Below are positions 44,230-53,147 of a DNA stretch of 64,000 nucleotides, piece by piece. The stretch is from Pseudomonas sp. MN1F (GTDB taxonomy: Bacteria; Pseudomonadota; Gammaproteobacteria; Pseudomonadales; Pseudomonadaceae): positions 124,001 through 188,000 of the forward strand of contig NZ_VZII01000037.1 of the NCBI RefSeq assembly GCF_009391885.1, given 5' to 3'. Below the pieces are notes generated by a model. That model saw nothing but the letters and a program-made list of their open reading frames with translations. It had not been told where the DNA came from and did no database searches. The translations under genes were made by a program, and so were the position numbers. The first letter of the stretch is position 1; each line of letters begins with the position of its first letter.

Positions 44230-44309
44230 TTTCACCGCCCCTGCGGCCTTTCAAAGCCCGTCGGTTCTGTGTAAAACAAGCGGATCATTCCCCGCAAAGG
44301 ATACTCGGC

Positions 44310-45320
44310 ATGATCTACCGTCCCCTGGGCCAATCTGGCCTGCAAGTCTCCGCCCTGACCCTGGGCAGCATGATGTTCGGCGAGCAGACCAGCACCGAGG
44401 ATGCGCTACGGATCATCGACAAAGCCTGGGACCAGGGCATCAACTTCATCGACACCGCCGACGTGTACAACGCCGGCCGCTCCGAAGAAATCGTCGGGGA
44501 AGCGGTGGCGCGCCACCGCCAGGACTGGATCGTCGCCTCCAAGGTCGGCATGGGACCGACCGATGGCCTGCCCAACCGCAGCGGGCTGTCGCGCAAGCAC
44601 ATCTTCAATGGCATCGAAGCCACGCTGACGCGCATGCACCTGGATTACCTGGACATCTACTACCTGCACCGCGAAGACCACAAGGTGCCGCTGGAGGAGA
44701 CCGTGCGTGCCATCGGCGACCTGCTGCAGCAGGGCAAGATCCGTTACTGGGGGGTGTCCAATTACCGTGGCTGGCGCATCGCCGAGCTGTGCAACCTCGC
44801 CGAGCGCCTGGGCGTGGCCAAGCCGGTGGTGAGCCAGCCGTTGTACAACATCGTCAACCGCCAGGCCGAGCCTGAGCAGATGACCGCCGCCGCGTATCAC
44901 GGCCTGGGCGTGGTGCCGTTCAGCCCGCTGGCCCGTGGTGTGCTCAGCGGCAAGTATGCGCCTGGGGCCGAGCCCGAAGCGGGCAGCCGCGCTGCACGCC
45001 AGGACAAGCGCATCATGGAGGTGGAATGGCGCCAGGAGTCGCTGGCCATTGCCCGGCAGTTGCAGGACTACGCTCAGGCCAAGGGCGTCGGGCTGGTCGA
45101 GTTCGCGATTGCCTGGGTGCTCAACAGCCAATTGGTCAGCTCGGCCATCGTTGGGCCGCGCACCGAGGCGCAGTGGGATACCTATGGCGGGGCGCTGGAA
45201 GTGAAGATCACAGCCGAAGACGAGGCATTCATCGATTCGCTGGTAACGCCGGGGCATGCGTCGACGCCGGGGTTCAACGATGTGGCGCACTTTGTCAGTG
45301 GGCGGTTGGCGCGTCGCTGA
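44310..45320 (+). CDS. Aldo/keto reductase
   Basis: 336 residues with all four catalytic residues visible: Asp and Tyr in FIDTADVYNAGRSEE, Lys in IVASKVGMG, His in IYYLHREDH. Cofactor-binding C-terminal sequence SSAIVGPRTEAQWD is typical of NADP-dependent YajO/Gfo-like members. Cytoplasmic, no signal. AAAGGA lies 9 bases before the ATG. It follows the Rieske reductase by 80 bases and ends before a bidirectional terminator. The substrate is unknown. Confidence 0.92.
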   Translation: MIYRPLGQSGLQVSALTLGSMMFGEQTSTEDALRIIDKAWDQGINFIDTADVYNAGRSEEIVGEAVARHRQDWIVASKVGMGPTDGLPNRSGLSRKHIFNGIEATLTRMHLDYLDIYYLHREDHKVPLEETVRAIGDLLQQGKIRYWGVSNYRGWRIAELCNLAERLGVAKPVVSQPLYNIVNRQAEPEQMTAAAYHGLGVVPFSPLARGVLSGKYAPGAEPEAGSRAARQDKRIMEVEWRQESLAIARQLQDYAQAKGVGLVEFAIAWVLNSQLVSSAIVGPRTEAQWDTYGGALEVKITAEDEAFIDSLVTPGHASTPGFNDVAHFVSGRLARR

Positions 45321-45385
45321 TCATTCTCCTGCCCCGGCCTGATTTATCCGCAAGAGGCCATTACAGGAAAACCTGATACTGAAAA

Positions 45386-45403
45386 GGGAGCTGAATGGCT
45401 CCC
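45386..45403. terminator. Bidirectional intrinsic terminator
   Basis: AAAA-GGGAGC-TGAATG-GCTCCC-ATTTTT: a 6-bp GC stem with an A-run before and a T-run after, between the convergent aldo/keto reductase and cold-shock-like genes. It fits Rho-independent termination in both directions. Confidence 0.75.
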
Positions 45404-45424
45404 ATTTTTCAATCGTTGATCTGA

Positions 45425-45631
45425 CTAATGCAAAGGGGGTTCAACTTCAATCCGCACATTGAAAGCGTAAAGGCGGCCTTGCTCATCAATTCCCACCTCG
45501 TAGGAGACCGTCTGGCCTTCACGGAATTGTTTGCCGGGCTCCTGCAGAAAATACATGCCTTGTTCTGCAGCCTCAATCTCAGGATCAGCAGATACGGATA
45601 GCGGGTTTGTCTTGCGAACGCGACTGGACAT
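45425..45631 (-). CDS. Half cold-shock-like protein (68 aa)
   Basis: 68 residues starting MSSRVRKTNPLSVSADPEIE. The second half, GKQFREGQTVSYEVGIDEQG followed by RLYAFNVR, resembles the last strands of a cold-shock domain, but the RNA-binding RNP1 and RNP2 motifs are absent. GGAG lies about 9 bases before the ATG. It follows cspA by 73 bases on the same strand and may share its transcript. It could be a partner or decoy for CspA; that is a guess. Confidence 0.75.
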   Translation of the reverse strand: MSSRVRKTNPLSVSADPEIEAAEQGMYFLQEPGKQFREGQTVSYEVGIDEQGRLYAFNVRIEVEPPLH

Positions 45632-45704
45632 GATCAACACCTCCGTGCGGATAAGCCTTGCGCTCATTCAGGCAATGAGCGAACAAGCGCAAGGCAAAGG
45701 CCTG

Positions 45705-45917
45705 CTATACAGGACGCACGCGGGCTGCCTGCATGCCTTTCTGGCCCTTTTCAGCCACAAAACTGACCTTTTGGCCTTCTTTCAAACTCTTGAACCCGTC
45801 CGCCTCAATGGATTTGAAATGGACGAAAAGATCATCACCGCCACCATCAGGCGTGATGAATCCAAAGCCTTTTTCATCGTTGAACCATTTCACCGTGCCC
45901 GTTTGTTCTCCAGCCAT
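45705..45917 (-). CDS. cspA: Cold shock protein CspA family
   Basis: 70 residues, the standard single cold-shock domain. TGTVKWFNDEKGFGFITPDG contains RNP1 (KGFGFIT) and DLFVHFKSIEADGFKSL contains RNP2 (LFVHF). It binds single-stranded nucleic acid and melts RNA structure. The ATG at 45917, with AAGGTGA 6 bases upstream, is preferred to a GTG three codons earlier. The roughly 150 bases upstream are AT-rich and gene-free, consistent with a long cold-shock leader. Confidence 0.93.
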   Translation of the reverse strand: MAGEQTGTVKWFNDEKGFGFITPDGGGDDLFVHFKSIEADGFKSLKEGQKVSFVAEKGQKGMQAARVRPV

Positions 45918-46071
45918 GTTCTTCACCTTAATCTCTGAATTTTGTTTTTACTGGGCAACCGTCGTGACAGTGATGTCCAGCGCAGCCTTATCTTCGAACG
46001 ATCACGCAAGAATAGCTACTAGCATTTTTATCAGGTGTGTTCGTCTTTAATATGAGAAAACGTACTAGGCA

Positions 46072-47052
46072 TTATCCGAGTTCCGCCAAAGCCCGCGCCG
46101 CATAGGCATGCGAGCGCAAACGCGCCAACGGGTCATGGATCCGGCAATCGATCATCAGCTCATCCGCAGCGGTCTGCTCGATCAGCGAACGCAGCCCTTC
46201 ACGCACCCGCTCAGGCCCACCGGCAATGCTGCAGGCCATCACCTGTTCCAGTACCGCCCGCTCGTGACCCGGCAAGCTCTGCACATACCCTTCCTGCGGT
46301 TTGGGCAGCAAGCCGAAGCGCCCGACGTGCAAGTCGAGCATCCACTTGCGATGCGAACTGGCCTGGTAATCCGCCTCGGCATCGCTGTCGGCGGCGAACA
46401 GGTTTACGCCCACCATCACATACGGTTTGGCCAGTTGCGCGGACGGCTGGAAGTTCGCCCGGTAATGGGCGATCGCCTGCAGCAGGTAACGCGGCGCGAA
46501 GTGCGAGGCGAAGGCATAGGGCAGACCAAGCTTCGCCGCCAGGTCTGCACCGAACAGGCTGGAGCCGAGGATCCATATTGGTACCTCGTGCGCGCCCGGT
46601 ACGCCACGGACCTGGCGTTTGCCGTTGTCGGCCAGATAGTCGCGCAGCTCGGCGATGTCCTGGTTGAAGTCGCGCTCCGGCGCGGCGCCACGCAGGGCCC
46701 GCACGGTCGGTCCGGAGGTACCGGGTGCACGGCCCAGACCGAGGTCGATACGGCCCGGATGCAGGGTGTCGAGGGTGCCGAACTGCTCAGCGACCACCAG
46801 CGGCGCATGGTTGGGCAGCATGATGCCGCCGGCACCCACGCGGATGTGCTTCGTGGCATTGGCGATCTCGTTGATCACCAGCGAGGTGGCAGCCGAACCA
46901 ATGCCAGGCATGTCGTGGTGCTCGGCGATCCAGTAGCGGCTGTAGCCATGCTGCTCGACATGGCGAGCCAGTTGGCGGGATTCTTCGATCGCGTCGGCGA
47001 AGGTCTTGCCCTCGCCGATCATGACCAGATCCAGTACAGACAAGGCAGTCAT
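46072..47052 (-). CDS. Luciferase-like flavin-dependent monooxygenase (LLM class)
   Basis: 326 residues in the MsnO8/YhbW-type group of bacterial luciferase-like proteins: LDLVMIGEGKTFADAIEESR, YSRYWIAEHHDMPGIGSAAT (His pair near the active site), VGAGGIMLPNHAPLVVAEQF and GRIDLGLGRAPGT. It probably uses reduced FMN supplied by a separate reductase. Cytoplasmic. It lies 99 bases downstream of the LysR regulator gene on the same strand. The substrate is unknown. Confidence 0.9.
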   Translation of the reverse strand: MTALSVLDLVMIGEGKTFADAIEESRQLARHVEQHGYSRYWIAEHHDMPGIGSAATSLVINEIANATKHIRVGAGGIMLPNHAPLVVAEQFGTLDTLHPGRIDLGLGRAPGTSGPTVRALRGAAPERDFNQDIAELRDYLADNGKRQVRGVPGAHEVPIWILGSSLFGADLAAKLGLPYAFASHFAPRYLLQAIAHYRANFQPSAQLAKPYVMVGVNLFAADSDAEADYQASSHRKWMLDLHVGRFGLLPKPQEGYVQSLPGHERAVLEQVMACSIAGGPERVREGLRSLIEQTAADELMIDCRIHDPLARLRSHAYAARALAELG

Positions 47053-47119
47053 GGGGTCTCCAGATGGATTATCAGTGACGCCAGTGTCTGCGCTCTGGCG
47101 CCAGGGATAAACACGGCTT

Positions 47120-47140
47120 CAGGCCCCACATAGGGGCCTG
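47120..47140. terminator. Hairpin after the LysR gene
   Basis: CAGGCCCC, ACATA, GGGGCCTG: a perfect 8-bp stem 12 bases beyond the lysR-type stop and about 70 bases before the monooxygenase start. The T-run is weak, so termination may be partial. Confidence 0.45.
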
Positions 47141-47151
47141 GCAATCCCCAA

Positions 47152-48063
47152 TCAGTCCTCCCAGGGCACACCTTGCTCCCAAGTCGCTACCAACAGGTCG
47201 ATGAACCCGCGTACCCGTGGCGACAGGTGGCGCTTGCTCGGGTAAACCACACGGATCGGGTCGGCGGGTGGGCGATAGTCGTGCAGCACTTCCACCAACG
47301 TACCGGCCCGCAAGTCGCCGCCAGTAATGTAAGACGGCAGATGAATCAGGCCGAAACCGGCCCGGGCACCATCGAGCATCGCCTCGGAGCTGTCGATGTT
47401 CAGCCGCCCGGGCTCCTCGCACAGGTGAAGCCCCTCGGCGGTATGGAAGCGCCAGGGCATCGACTTTTCGCCAGTGAGGAAGGCGATCTTGTCGTGCCCA
47501 TACAAGTCCGCCGGAACCTGCGGCACACCGTGCTGGCGCAGGTATTCGGGCGAGGCGCAGGTCACGAACTGCTGCCAGCCAACAGTGCGGGTCAACAGTT
47601 GCGAGTCTTCCTTCGGCACGCCGATGCGCACGGCAACGTCCACGCCCTCTTCCACCAGGTCGACAAGACGGTCGGTGAAACGGATATCAGCCCGCAGCTC
47701 CGGCCACTGCTTGAGGTAGGCATCGAGAATCGGCAGCACATGGCGCTGGCCGAGCGACAGCGGCGCAGTCAGGCGCAGGGTGCCGGTGGGCTTGCCACGG
47801 CGCTGGGCCATGGTGCTTTCCACCTCGTCCAGGTCATCGAGAATCTGCCGCCAGCGCTCGTAAGCTACCAGGCCCTCGTCGGTCAGGCTCAGCTTGCGCG
47901 TGGTACGGTTGAGCAGGCGCACGGCCATGCGCGCCTCCAGGCGGGCGATGCTCTTGCCCACTGCCGAGCGGGTCAGGCCCAGGCTGGCAGCTGCGGCGGT
48001 GAAGCTGCCAGCCTTCACGGCACTGACGAAGGCGGCGATGTCGCCGAAGCGGTTGGGTTCCAT
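47152..48063 (-). CDS. LysR-family transcriptional regulator
   Basis: 303 residues. Winged helix N-terminus (AFVSAVKAGSFTAAAASLGL, TRSAVGKSIARLEARMAVRL, NRTTRKLSLTDEG) then a substrate-binding domain (VDLVEEGVDVAVRIGVPKED). The sequence around RLTAPLSLGQRHVLPIL groups it with the large 'DsdC/PtxR-like' set of pseudomonad regulators. Targets could be the monooxygenase downstream or other genes; no divergent partner is adjacent, since the membrane protein gene at 48133 runs the same way. Confidence 0.9.
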   Translation of the reverse strand: MEPNRFGDIAAFVSAVKAGSFTAAAASLGLTRSAVGKSIARLEARMAVRLLNRTTRKLSLTDEGLVAYERWRQILDDLDEVESTMAQRRGKPTGTLRLTAPLSLGQRHVLPILDAYLKQWPELRADIRFTDRLVDLVEEGVDVAVRIGVPKEDSQLLTRTVGWQQFVTCASPEYLRQHGVPQVPADLYGHDKIAFLTGEKSMPWRFHTAEGLHLCEEPGRLNIDSSEAMLDGARAGFGLIHLPSYITGGDLRAGTLVEVLHDYRPPADPIRVVYPSKRHLSPRVRGFIDLLVATWEQGVPWED

Positions 48064-48132
48064 GGCTGATTCCTGGGCATGCAGAAGGCCGGCTTAAATG
48101 GTTGCAAATCGCAGTATTGCAAGGGCAAGTGC

Positions 48133-49188
48133 TCAGCGCTCGCTCCAGGCGGCCAACGGCAACGGCGGTCGCTGGTCGAGAATCCGCCGCCAGATCAGCG
48201 CCAGGTCACCGTTATTGAACATCGCGCCGACCCCTGAGCCGGCCCAGCGGCTTGGCGTATCAGCGACCCACTGCCCGTGGCCATCGCGGTGGGCCATGTT
48301 GAAGCGAAAGGTGTAATTGCCGGGGATGCCCATGCGCAGGTCGGTGACCACCAGTTGGTCGTCGATGACGTCATAGCGCAGCCAGTCACCGGTAAACCAG
48401 CGCAGCCGCTCAAGCAAAGGCGCATCGTACAGCTCATCGCGCGCCGCCAGGTTCAGTGGCAGGCGCTGCATCTCCGGTGGTTCACGGTCAAACGTGCTGC
48501 TGATGCCCTCGTAGTAGAAACCCTCCGGGGTCTTGGCCAGCACCCGCCAGACCAGGCTGTTGAATGCGATGGGCACGGCGCGCACTTCGCTTGCCTGGAT
48601 ACCTTGCTGCCCGAGCGCCAGTTGAAAGCGCTGCTCGGCGGCAATGCGCCCGGCCAGGCCGAACCCCAGGTAGGCGGTGCTCAATACCAGTGCCAGGCTC
48701 AACAGCTGCACGGCCCTGCCCTGCAGCCCCTTGAAGGCGGCGTAAAGCACAGCCGCCAACAGCGGCACGGTATAGACCGGATCGATGATGAACACCGCCG
48801 CCCAGCTCAACGGGGTGACTTGCAGCGGCCAGAACAGCTGGGTGCCGTAGACCGTGAACGCGTCGAGGATCGGGTGGGTTACCAGCACCAGCCAGAACGC
48901 CAAAAACAGCCGGGGCAGCGTGTAGCCTTTGTCGGGCCATCTTGTTCGGGTGAGCCGGTTGACCAGCCAGGCCAGCAGCAGGGCCAGGCCGGTGAGGACG
49001 AAGATCGAATGGGAGAAGCCGCGGTGGTAGGTCATCTGCGACACCGGGTCGGCGTAGCGGATGACCACGTCGAGGTCCGGCACGGTGCCCAGGGCAGCGC
49101 CATAGATAAGCGAGCGGCGGCCCTGGATACGGCCGAGTACCGTGCCTTGCAGCGCAGCACCGAGCACGGCTTGGGTGATGGAGTCCAA
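48133..49188 (-). CDS. Inner-membrane metal-dependent hydrolase-like protein (DUF457/YdjM type)
   Basis: 351 residues. MDSITQAVLGAALQGTVLGR, GAALGTVPDLDVVIRYADPV, YHRGFSHSIFVLTGL and FWLVLVTHPILDAFTVYGTQ are signature parts of the YdjM/YfhO-like membrane hydrolase family: paired His and Asp residues (DLD, HRGFSH, HPILDA) could bind metal at the membrane surface. At least five membrane segments fill the first 190 residues; the rest is soluble. Activity is uncharacterised for most members. Confidence 0.83.
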   Translation of the reverse strand: MDSITQAVLGAALQGTVLGRIQGRRSLIYGAALGTVPDLDVVIRYADPVSQMTYHRGFSHSIFVLTGLALLLAWLVNRLTRTRWPDKGYTLPRLFLAFWLVLVTHPILDAFTVYGTQLFWPLQVTPLSWAAVFIIDPVYTVPLLAAVLYAAFKGLQGRAVQLLSLALVLSTAYLGFGLAGRIAAEQRFQLALGQQGIQASEVRAVPIAFNSLVWRVLAKTPEGFYYEGISSTFDREPPEMQRLPLNLAARDELYDAPLLERLRWFTGDWLRYDVIDDQLVVTDLRMGIPGNYTFRFNMAHRDGHGQWVADTPSRWAGSGVGAMFNNGDLALIWRRILDQRPPLPLAAWSER

Positions 49189-49282
49189 AGTCAGGTTTCC
49201 TCAGTGGCCATTGAGGAAACCTAACCCCCGTTACCCGGGTGGCGCAATCGCTGCTGTGTGACAACAAATGGCCGGTGACGCC

Positions 49283-50533
49283 TCAAAACAGCTGCCAGGT
49301 GTACACCAGCGTCAACCGGTTCTCGTCGATATCACTGCGGTAGTTGGAGCGCGCCATGGCGTTGCGAACCCTGATGCCCAGCCCTTTTAGCACCCCACTC
49401 TGCACGGCATAGCCTATATCCAGATCGCGTTCGCGATCCTTGCCTTCGTACCCTTTGCCCGTGTCGACGTTGTTCCCGGTGATATAGCGCACCGTCGCTG
49501 TCAGGCCTGGAACACCCATGGCCGCGAAGTTGTAGTCGTAACGCAGCTGGTACGAACGCTCGTCGGTATAGGCAAACTCATAGGTCGGCACTTCGTTGCC
49601 CAACGGCGAAATGTTGGCGAACACCCGTGGGAACGGGCTGTCACCATAGATGCCCTGGTAGCCGGCATGGAAACTGTGGCCACCCAGCCGGGCAGTGAAC
49701 ATCGAGAAAAACGCCTGGTTGTCGATCTTGCCCAGCAACGCATCGCCATCCTCCTGGGCGGTGAAATAGCCAAGATTGGCACTCAGCACCCAGTCCCCCA
49801 CCGGCTTGCTGTGCTTCAGGCCCAGGAAACCCTGGTGGTAGATATCTTCAAGCTGCCCGTACCACAGGCTGACGCTGCTCTGGTTGGCGTTGAACGCATA
49901 GTCACCGCCCACATAGTTGAAGGCATCGCTTTCGGCCTGGCGCTGGGGCACATGGCCGAGCATGGCGTTCATCTTGCCATCGCCGCCCTCGTTGCGCAGG
50001 TGGCTGCTGGTCAGGTGCCCGGCCTGTAAGGTCAGCCCGTCGATTTCCGCCGAGCTGATGCTGGTGCCCTGGTAGGTCGGCGGCAGCAGGCGGATATCAC
50101 TGAAGGTCAGCACCGGCAGGTTGGGCTGCAACTCGCCCACGCGCAGCTCGGTCTTCGACAGCCGGGCCTTGAATGCGGGGCCCAGGCGGCTGTACTCGTC
50201 AGCCGCGCGGCCATCACCGTGCACCGGCAGCAGACCGGTGTTGACCCGGTCCGGGCTGCTGTCGAGCTTGATGCCAAGCAGGCCCAGGGCATCGACGCCG
50301 AAGCCGACCGGGCCTGGCGTGTAGCCGGACTTGAAATCGAGGATGAAGCCCTGGGCCCACTCCTCGGCCTTGGACTGCTGGTTGGCCCCGACGATGTCGG
50401 AAAAATCACGGCTGAAGTAGTAGTTGCGGGCGCTGAGGCTGGCTTTGGCATCCTCGAAGAAGCCGCCTTCGGCGGCGAACAAGGAGGGGCTGAGCAAGGT
50501 CAGCCCAATGGCGACGCAAGGGGTGTGGTTCAT
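49283..50533 (-). CDS. benF: Benzoate-specific OprD-family porin BenF
   Basis: 416 residues. Signal peptide MNHTPCVAIGLTLLSPSLFA is followed by the OprD-type start GFFEDAKASLSARNYYFSRD, alternating beta strands, and a C-terminal strand ending YTWQLF with terminal Phe for outer-membrane insertion. RQRAESDAF-type and YTDERSYQLRYDYNF segments are typical of OccK/BenF porins. It allows aromatic acids such as benzoate across the outer membrane. Last gene of the ben/cat cluster, 54 bases after benE. Confidence 0.88.
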   Translation of the reverse strand: MNHTPCVAIGLTLLSPSLFAAEGGFFEDAKASLSARNYYFSRDFSDIVGANQQSKAEEWAQGFILDFKSGYTPGPVGFGVDALGLLGIKLDSSPDRVNTGLLPVHGDGRAADEYSRLGPAFKARLSKTELRVGELQPNLPVLTFSDIRLLPPTYQGTSISSAEIDGLTLQAGHLTSSHLRNEGGDGKMNAMLGHVPQRQAESDAFNYVGGDYAFNANQSSVSLWYGQLEDIYHQGFLGLKHSKPVGDWVLSANLGYFTAQEDGDALLGKIDNQAFFSMFTARLGGHSFHAGYQGIYGDSPFPRVFANISPLGNEVPTYEFAYTDERSYQLRYDYNFAAMGVPGLTATVRYITGNNVDTGKGYEGKDRERDLDIGYAVQSGVLKGLGIRVRNAMARSNYRSDIDENRLTLVYTWQLF

Positions 50534-50587
50534 TCCGAAGCTCTCTTGATCTTGTTGTTATGGATAAAGCGCGGGGAACACGGGGTT

Positions 50588-51787
50588 TCAGGAATTGCGG
50601 CGCAGCACCTCGCGGCGTTGCGGGCGGCGCAGGCGCAGCAGTGCATGGGCCAGCAGGCCGAACAGCAGGCCCCAGAACGCTGCCGACAGGCCCAGGAAGG
50701 ACACCCCCGAGGCGGTGACCAGGAAGGTGAACAACCCGGCATCACGCTCGCTGGGTTCGGCCAGGCTGCGTGCCAGGGCCTCGCTGATGGCGCCGTACAG
50801 GGCAAGCCCGGCCAGGGCGGCGATCAGCGCGGCGGGAAACGCAGCAAACAGCGACATCAAGGTGGCCCCGGCAACCCCCAGCAGCAGGTACAACGTGCTG
50901 CCGGCGACGGCCGCGACATAGCGCCGGCGCGGGTTCTCATGGGCTTCATGGCCGGTGCACAGGCTGGCAGTAACGGCCGCGAGGTTCAGGCCATGGCAAC
51001 CGAACGGTGCGAGCAGCGCACCGGCCAGCGCGCTGGCGCTGATCAGCGGGCTGGCCGGCGTGCCGTAGCCTGCGTTGCGCAGCACTGCCATGCCCGGCAT
51101 GAACTGCCCGGTCAGTGCCACCAGCACCATGGGCAGTGCCAGGCTGAAGGTTGCCGCCAGGCTGAACTGCGGGGTAATCCACTGTGGCGAGGCCAGCTCC
51201 AGCACCAGTGCCTCGCTGCGCAAGGCACCACTGGCCAGGGTTACCAACGCACCGACGCACAGCACGGCAGCGACGGCATAGCGCGGTTGCAGCCTGCGCA
51301 TCAGCAGGTAGGTAGTGAACATCGCCAGCACCAGCAGCGGCTGCACCGGCAGGGCCCGGAAAACCTCGGTGCCGAAGCTGAACAGGATGCCGGCCTGCAT
51401 ACCCGCGGCGATGGCGCCCGGCAGGTGCGCGATGATGCGGTCGAAGGCCCCGCTGATGCCGATCAGCAGCAGGAGCAGGTTGGCGACCAGGTACGCACCT
51501 ACGGCCTGCTCCAGGCCGAGCTGGGGCAAGGCGGTGACCAGCAGTGCCGATCCTGGGATCGACCAGGCAATCACCACCGGCACCCGGTAATGCAGGCTGA
51601 GCACCGCCCCCAGCACGGCGCTGCCCATGGACACGGCCCAGACCCAGGACGACAGCATGGCGTGGGACAGGCCGGCGGCTTCGGCGGCATGGAAGATGAT
51701 CACCAGTGGGCCGGCGTAGGAAATCAGGGTCGCGATGCAGCCGGCGACCAGGGCTGACAGGGAGCAGTCCTTGATCAGGGTTTTCAT
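50588..51787 (-). CDS. benE: Benzoate:H+ symporter BenE
   Basis: 399 residues from ATG at 51787, about 11 or 12 membrane segments. ISYAGPLVIIFHAAEAAGLS, VVIAWSIPGSALLVTALPQL and FGCHGLNLAAVTASLCTG are the BenE signatures. It imports benzoate with protons and adds to BenK. The open frame upstream of 51787 runs through a hairpin and into catA and is not protein-like. A stem-loop at 51842-51873 separates it from catA, so benEF may be a second transcript or a read-through tail. Confidence 0.93.
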   Translation of the reverse strand: MKTLIKDCSLSALVAGCIATLISYAGPLVIIFHAAEAAGLSHAMLSSWVWAVSMGSAVLGAVLSLHYRVPVVIAWSIPGSALLVTALPQLGLEQAVGAYLVANLLLLLIGISGAFDRIIAHLPGAIAAGMQAGILFSFGTEVFRALPVQPLLVLAMFTTYLLMRRLQPRYAVAAVLCVGALVTLASGALRSEALVLELASPQWITPQFSLAATFSLALPMVLVALTGQFMPGMAVLRNAGYGTPASPLISASALAGALLAPFGCHGLNLAAVTASLCTGHEAHENPRRRYVAAVAGSTLYLLLGVAGATLMSLFAAFPAALIAALAGLALYGAISEALARSLAEPSERDAGLFTFLVTASGVSFLGLSAAFWGLLFGLLAHALLRLRRPQRREVLRRNS

Positions 51788-51841
51788 GAGACTTCTCGCA
51801 AGGCATCGGCCGGCCTTGGTGGCTGGCTCTTGTTCTGTGTC

Positions 51842-51873
51842 GGCTTCTTCGCGGGCACGCCTGCGAAGAAGCC
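51842..51873 (-). terminator. Long hairpin between catA and benE
   Basis: GGCTTCTTCGCGGGC pairs with GCCTGCGAAGAAGCC (15 positions, one G-T wobble) around a 2-base loop. It sits 11 bases after the catA stop. It fits a transcript end or attenuation point that sets benEF below the catabolic genes. No T-run follows. Confidence 0.55.
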
Positions 51874-51884
51874 AAGGCGATGTA

Positions 51885-52799
51885 TCAGCCCTCCTGCAAG
51901 GCCCGTGGCCGACCACTGCGCTGTTCATCCGCATTGGCCTGGGCCTTCTGCAGCTGGAAGTCGAACTTCAACTCGGCATGGCGCCCCTCTGCCCCTTCAT
52001 GGAACACCACCTCGCCCACCAGCCCGTCACGGGTGGCGTAGGCAAAGTCGTCCCATAGGTACTTATCCCCGGCCAGGTTGATCTGCGTGGTCAGGTGGCG
52101 ATGCCCCGGCGCCGAAATGAAGAAGTGCACGTGTGCCGGGCGCTGGCCATGGCGACCGAGCAGGTCCAGGCATTCCTGGGTCGGGCCCTGCGGGTCGCAG
52201 CCATAACCGGACGGCACGATGGAGCGCGCGCGATAACGGCCTTCGGCATCGGTGATGATGCGTCGGCGCAGGTTGTATTCGGACTGGCTCTGATCGAAGA
52301 ACGAGTAGGTGCCACGGGTATTGGCATGCCACAAGTCGACAATGGCGCCGGCCAGCGGCTGGCCCTGAGGGTCGAACACCTGGCCCTCGAGGAACATCAC
52401 GGTAGCCACGCCCTCCTCGCTGCCGTCGTCCATGCGCACTTCACCTTCAGCGAGCGGCGCACCGGCCACATACAGCGGGCCTTCGATGGTGCGCGGGGTG
52501 CCGCCGGTCAAACCGACTTCGGCGTCCTTGGCATCCTGCAGCAGGTCGAGGAAGTGCTCGATGCCCAGGCCTGCCACCAGCAACCCGGCCTCACCGCGCC
52601 CGCCGAGGCGGTTGAGATAGTCGACGGCGTGCCAGAACTCGTCCTCGGTGATGTCCAGGTCTTCGATCAGCCGCGCGGTGTCCTGCAGCACACGCTGGAT
52701 GATGCGCTTGAGGCGCGGGCTGCCTTGGTCGTTGCCAAAGCCGGCGGCTTCTTCGAAGAACTTCTGGATATCGGCAGTGTGGGAAATCTTCACGGTCAT
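51885..52799 (-). CDS. catA: Catechol 1,2-dioxygenase CatA
   Basis: 304 residues, usual for intradiol dioxygenases. Iron ligands are visible as Tyr in VPSGYGCDP and NTRGTYSFF-region and the His pair in RPAHVHFFISAPGH. It opens catechol to cis,cis-muconate using Fe(III) and O2. It is third after catB and catC in the cat segment, which lies between benK and benE on one strand. ATG at 52799 starts the conserved helix (ADIQKFFEEAAGFG). Confidence 0.96.
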   Translation of the reverse strand: MTVKISHTADIQKFFEEAAGFGNDQGSPRLKRIIQRVLQDTARLIEDLDITEDEFWHAVDYLNRLGGRGEAGLLVAGLGIEHFLDLLQDAKDAEVGLTGGTPRTIEGPLYVAGAPLAEGEVRMDDGSEEGVATVMFLEGQVFDPQGQPLAGAIVDLWHANTRGTYSFFDQSQSEYNLRRRIITDAEGRYRARSIVPSGYGCDPQGPTQECLDLLGRHGQRPAHVHFFISAPGHRHLTTQINLAGDKYLWDDFAYATRDGLVGEVVFHEGAEGRHAELKFDFQLQKAQANADEQRSGRPRALQEG

Positions 52800-52837
52800 G
52801 ATGGTTACCTCATGGTGTTCTTGGGCAAAGGGTTGAA

Positions 52838-53128
52838 TCAGCGGTCGTCGCTGTGGATCGACGACGGGTGGCGGCACAGGCCGTCGACCTCGATGTCCAT
52901 GTACGGGAACAGCGGCAGCTGCATCAGCGTGTCGTGCAATGCCTCGACGCTGGGCACGTCGAACACGCTGTAGTTGGCGTAGTGCCCGGCGATGCGCCAC
53001 AGGTGGCGCCAGGTGCCCTCGCGCTGCAGGCGCTGGGCCAGTTCCTTCTCGTCGGCCTTCAGTTGCGCGGCTTTGGCCGGGGCCATGTCGACCGGCAATT
53101 TCACGGTCATCTTCACGTGGAACAGCAT
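52838..53128 (-). CDS. catC: Muconolactone delta-isomerase CatC
   Basis: 96 residues, the standard length. MLFHVKMTVKLPVDMAPAKA and EGTWRHLWRIAGHYANYSVF match CatC, and FPYMDIEVDGLCRHPSSIH closes it. It converts (+)-muconolactone to 3-oxoadipate enol-lactone. ATG at 53128 has AGGAG 7 bases upstream. It follows catB by 19 bases and precedes catA by 38. Confidence 0.96.
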   Translation of the reverse strand: MLFHVKMTVKLPVDMAPAKAAQLKADEKELAQRLQREGTWRHLWRIAGHYANYSVFDVPSVEALHDTLMQLPLFPYMDIEVDGLCRHPSSIHSDDR

Positions 53129-53147
53129 GTTCAGTTCTCCTGTTGGT

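Noticed and set aside
50219..51757. A 512-codon open frame antisense to benE and benF
   Set aside because: Gln/Gly/His-rich nonsense composition typical of antisense frames in GC-rich DNA; the minus-strand genes are unmistakable.
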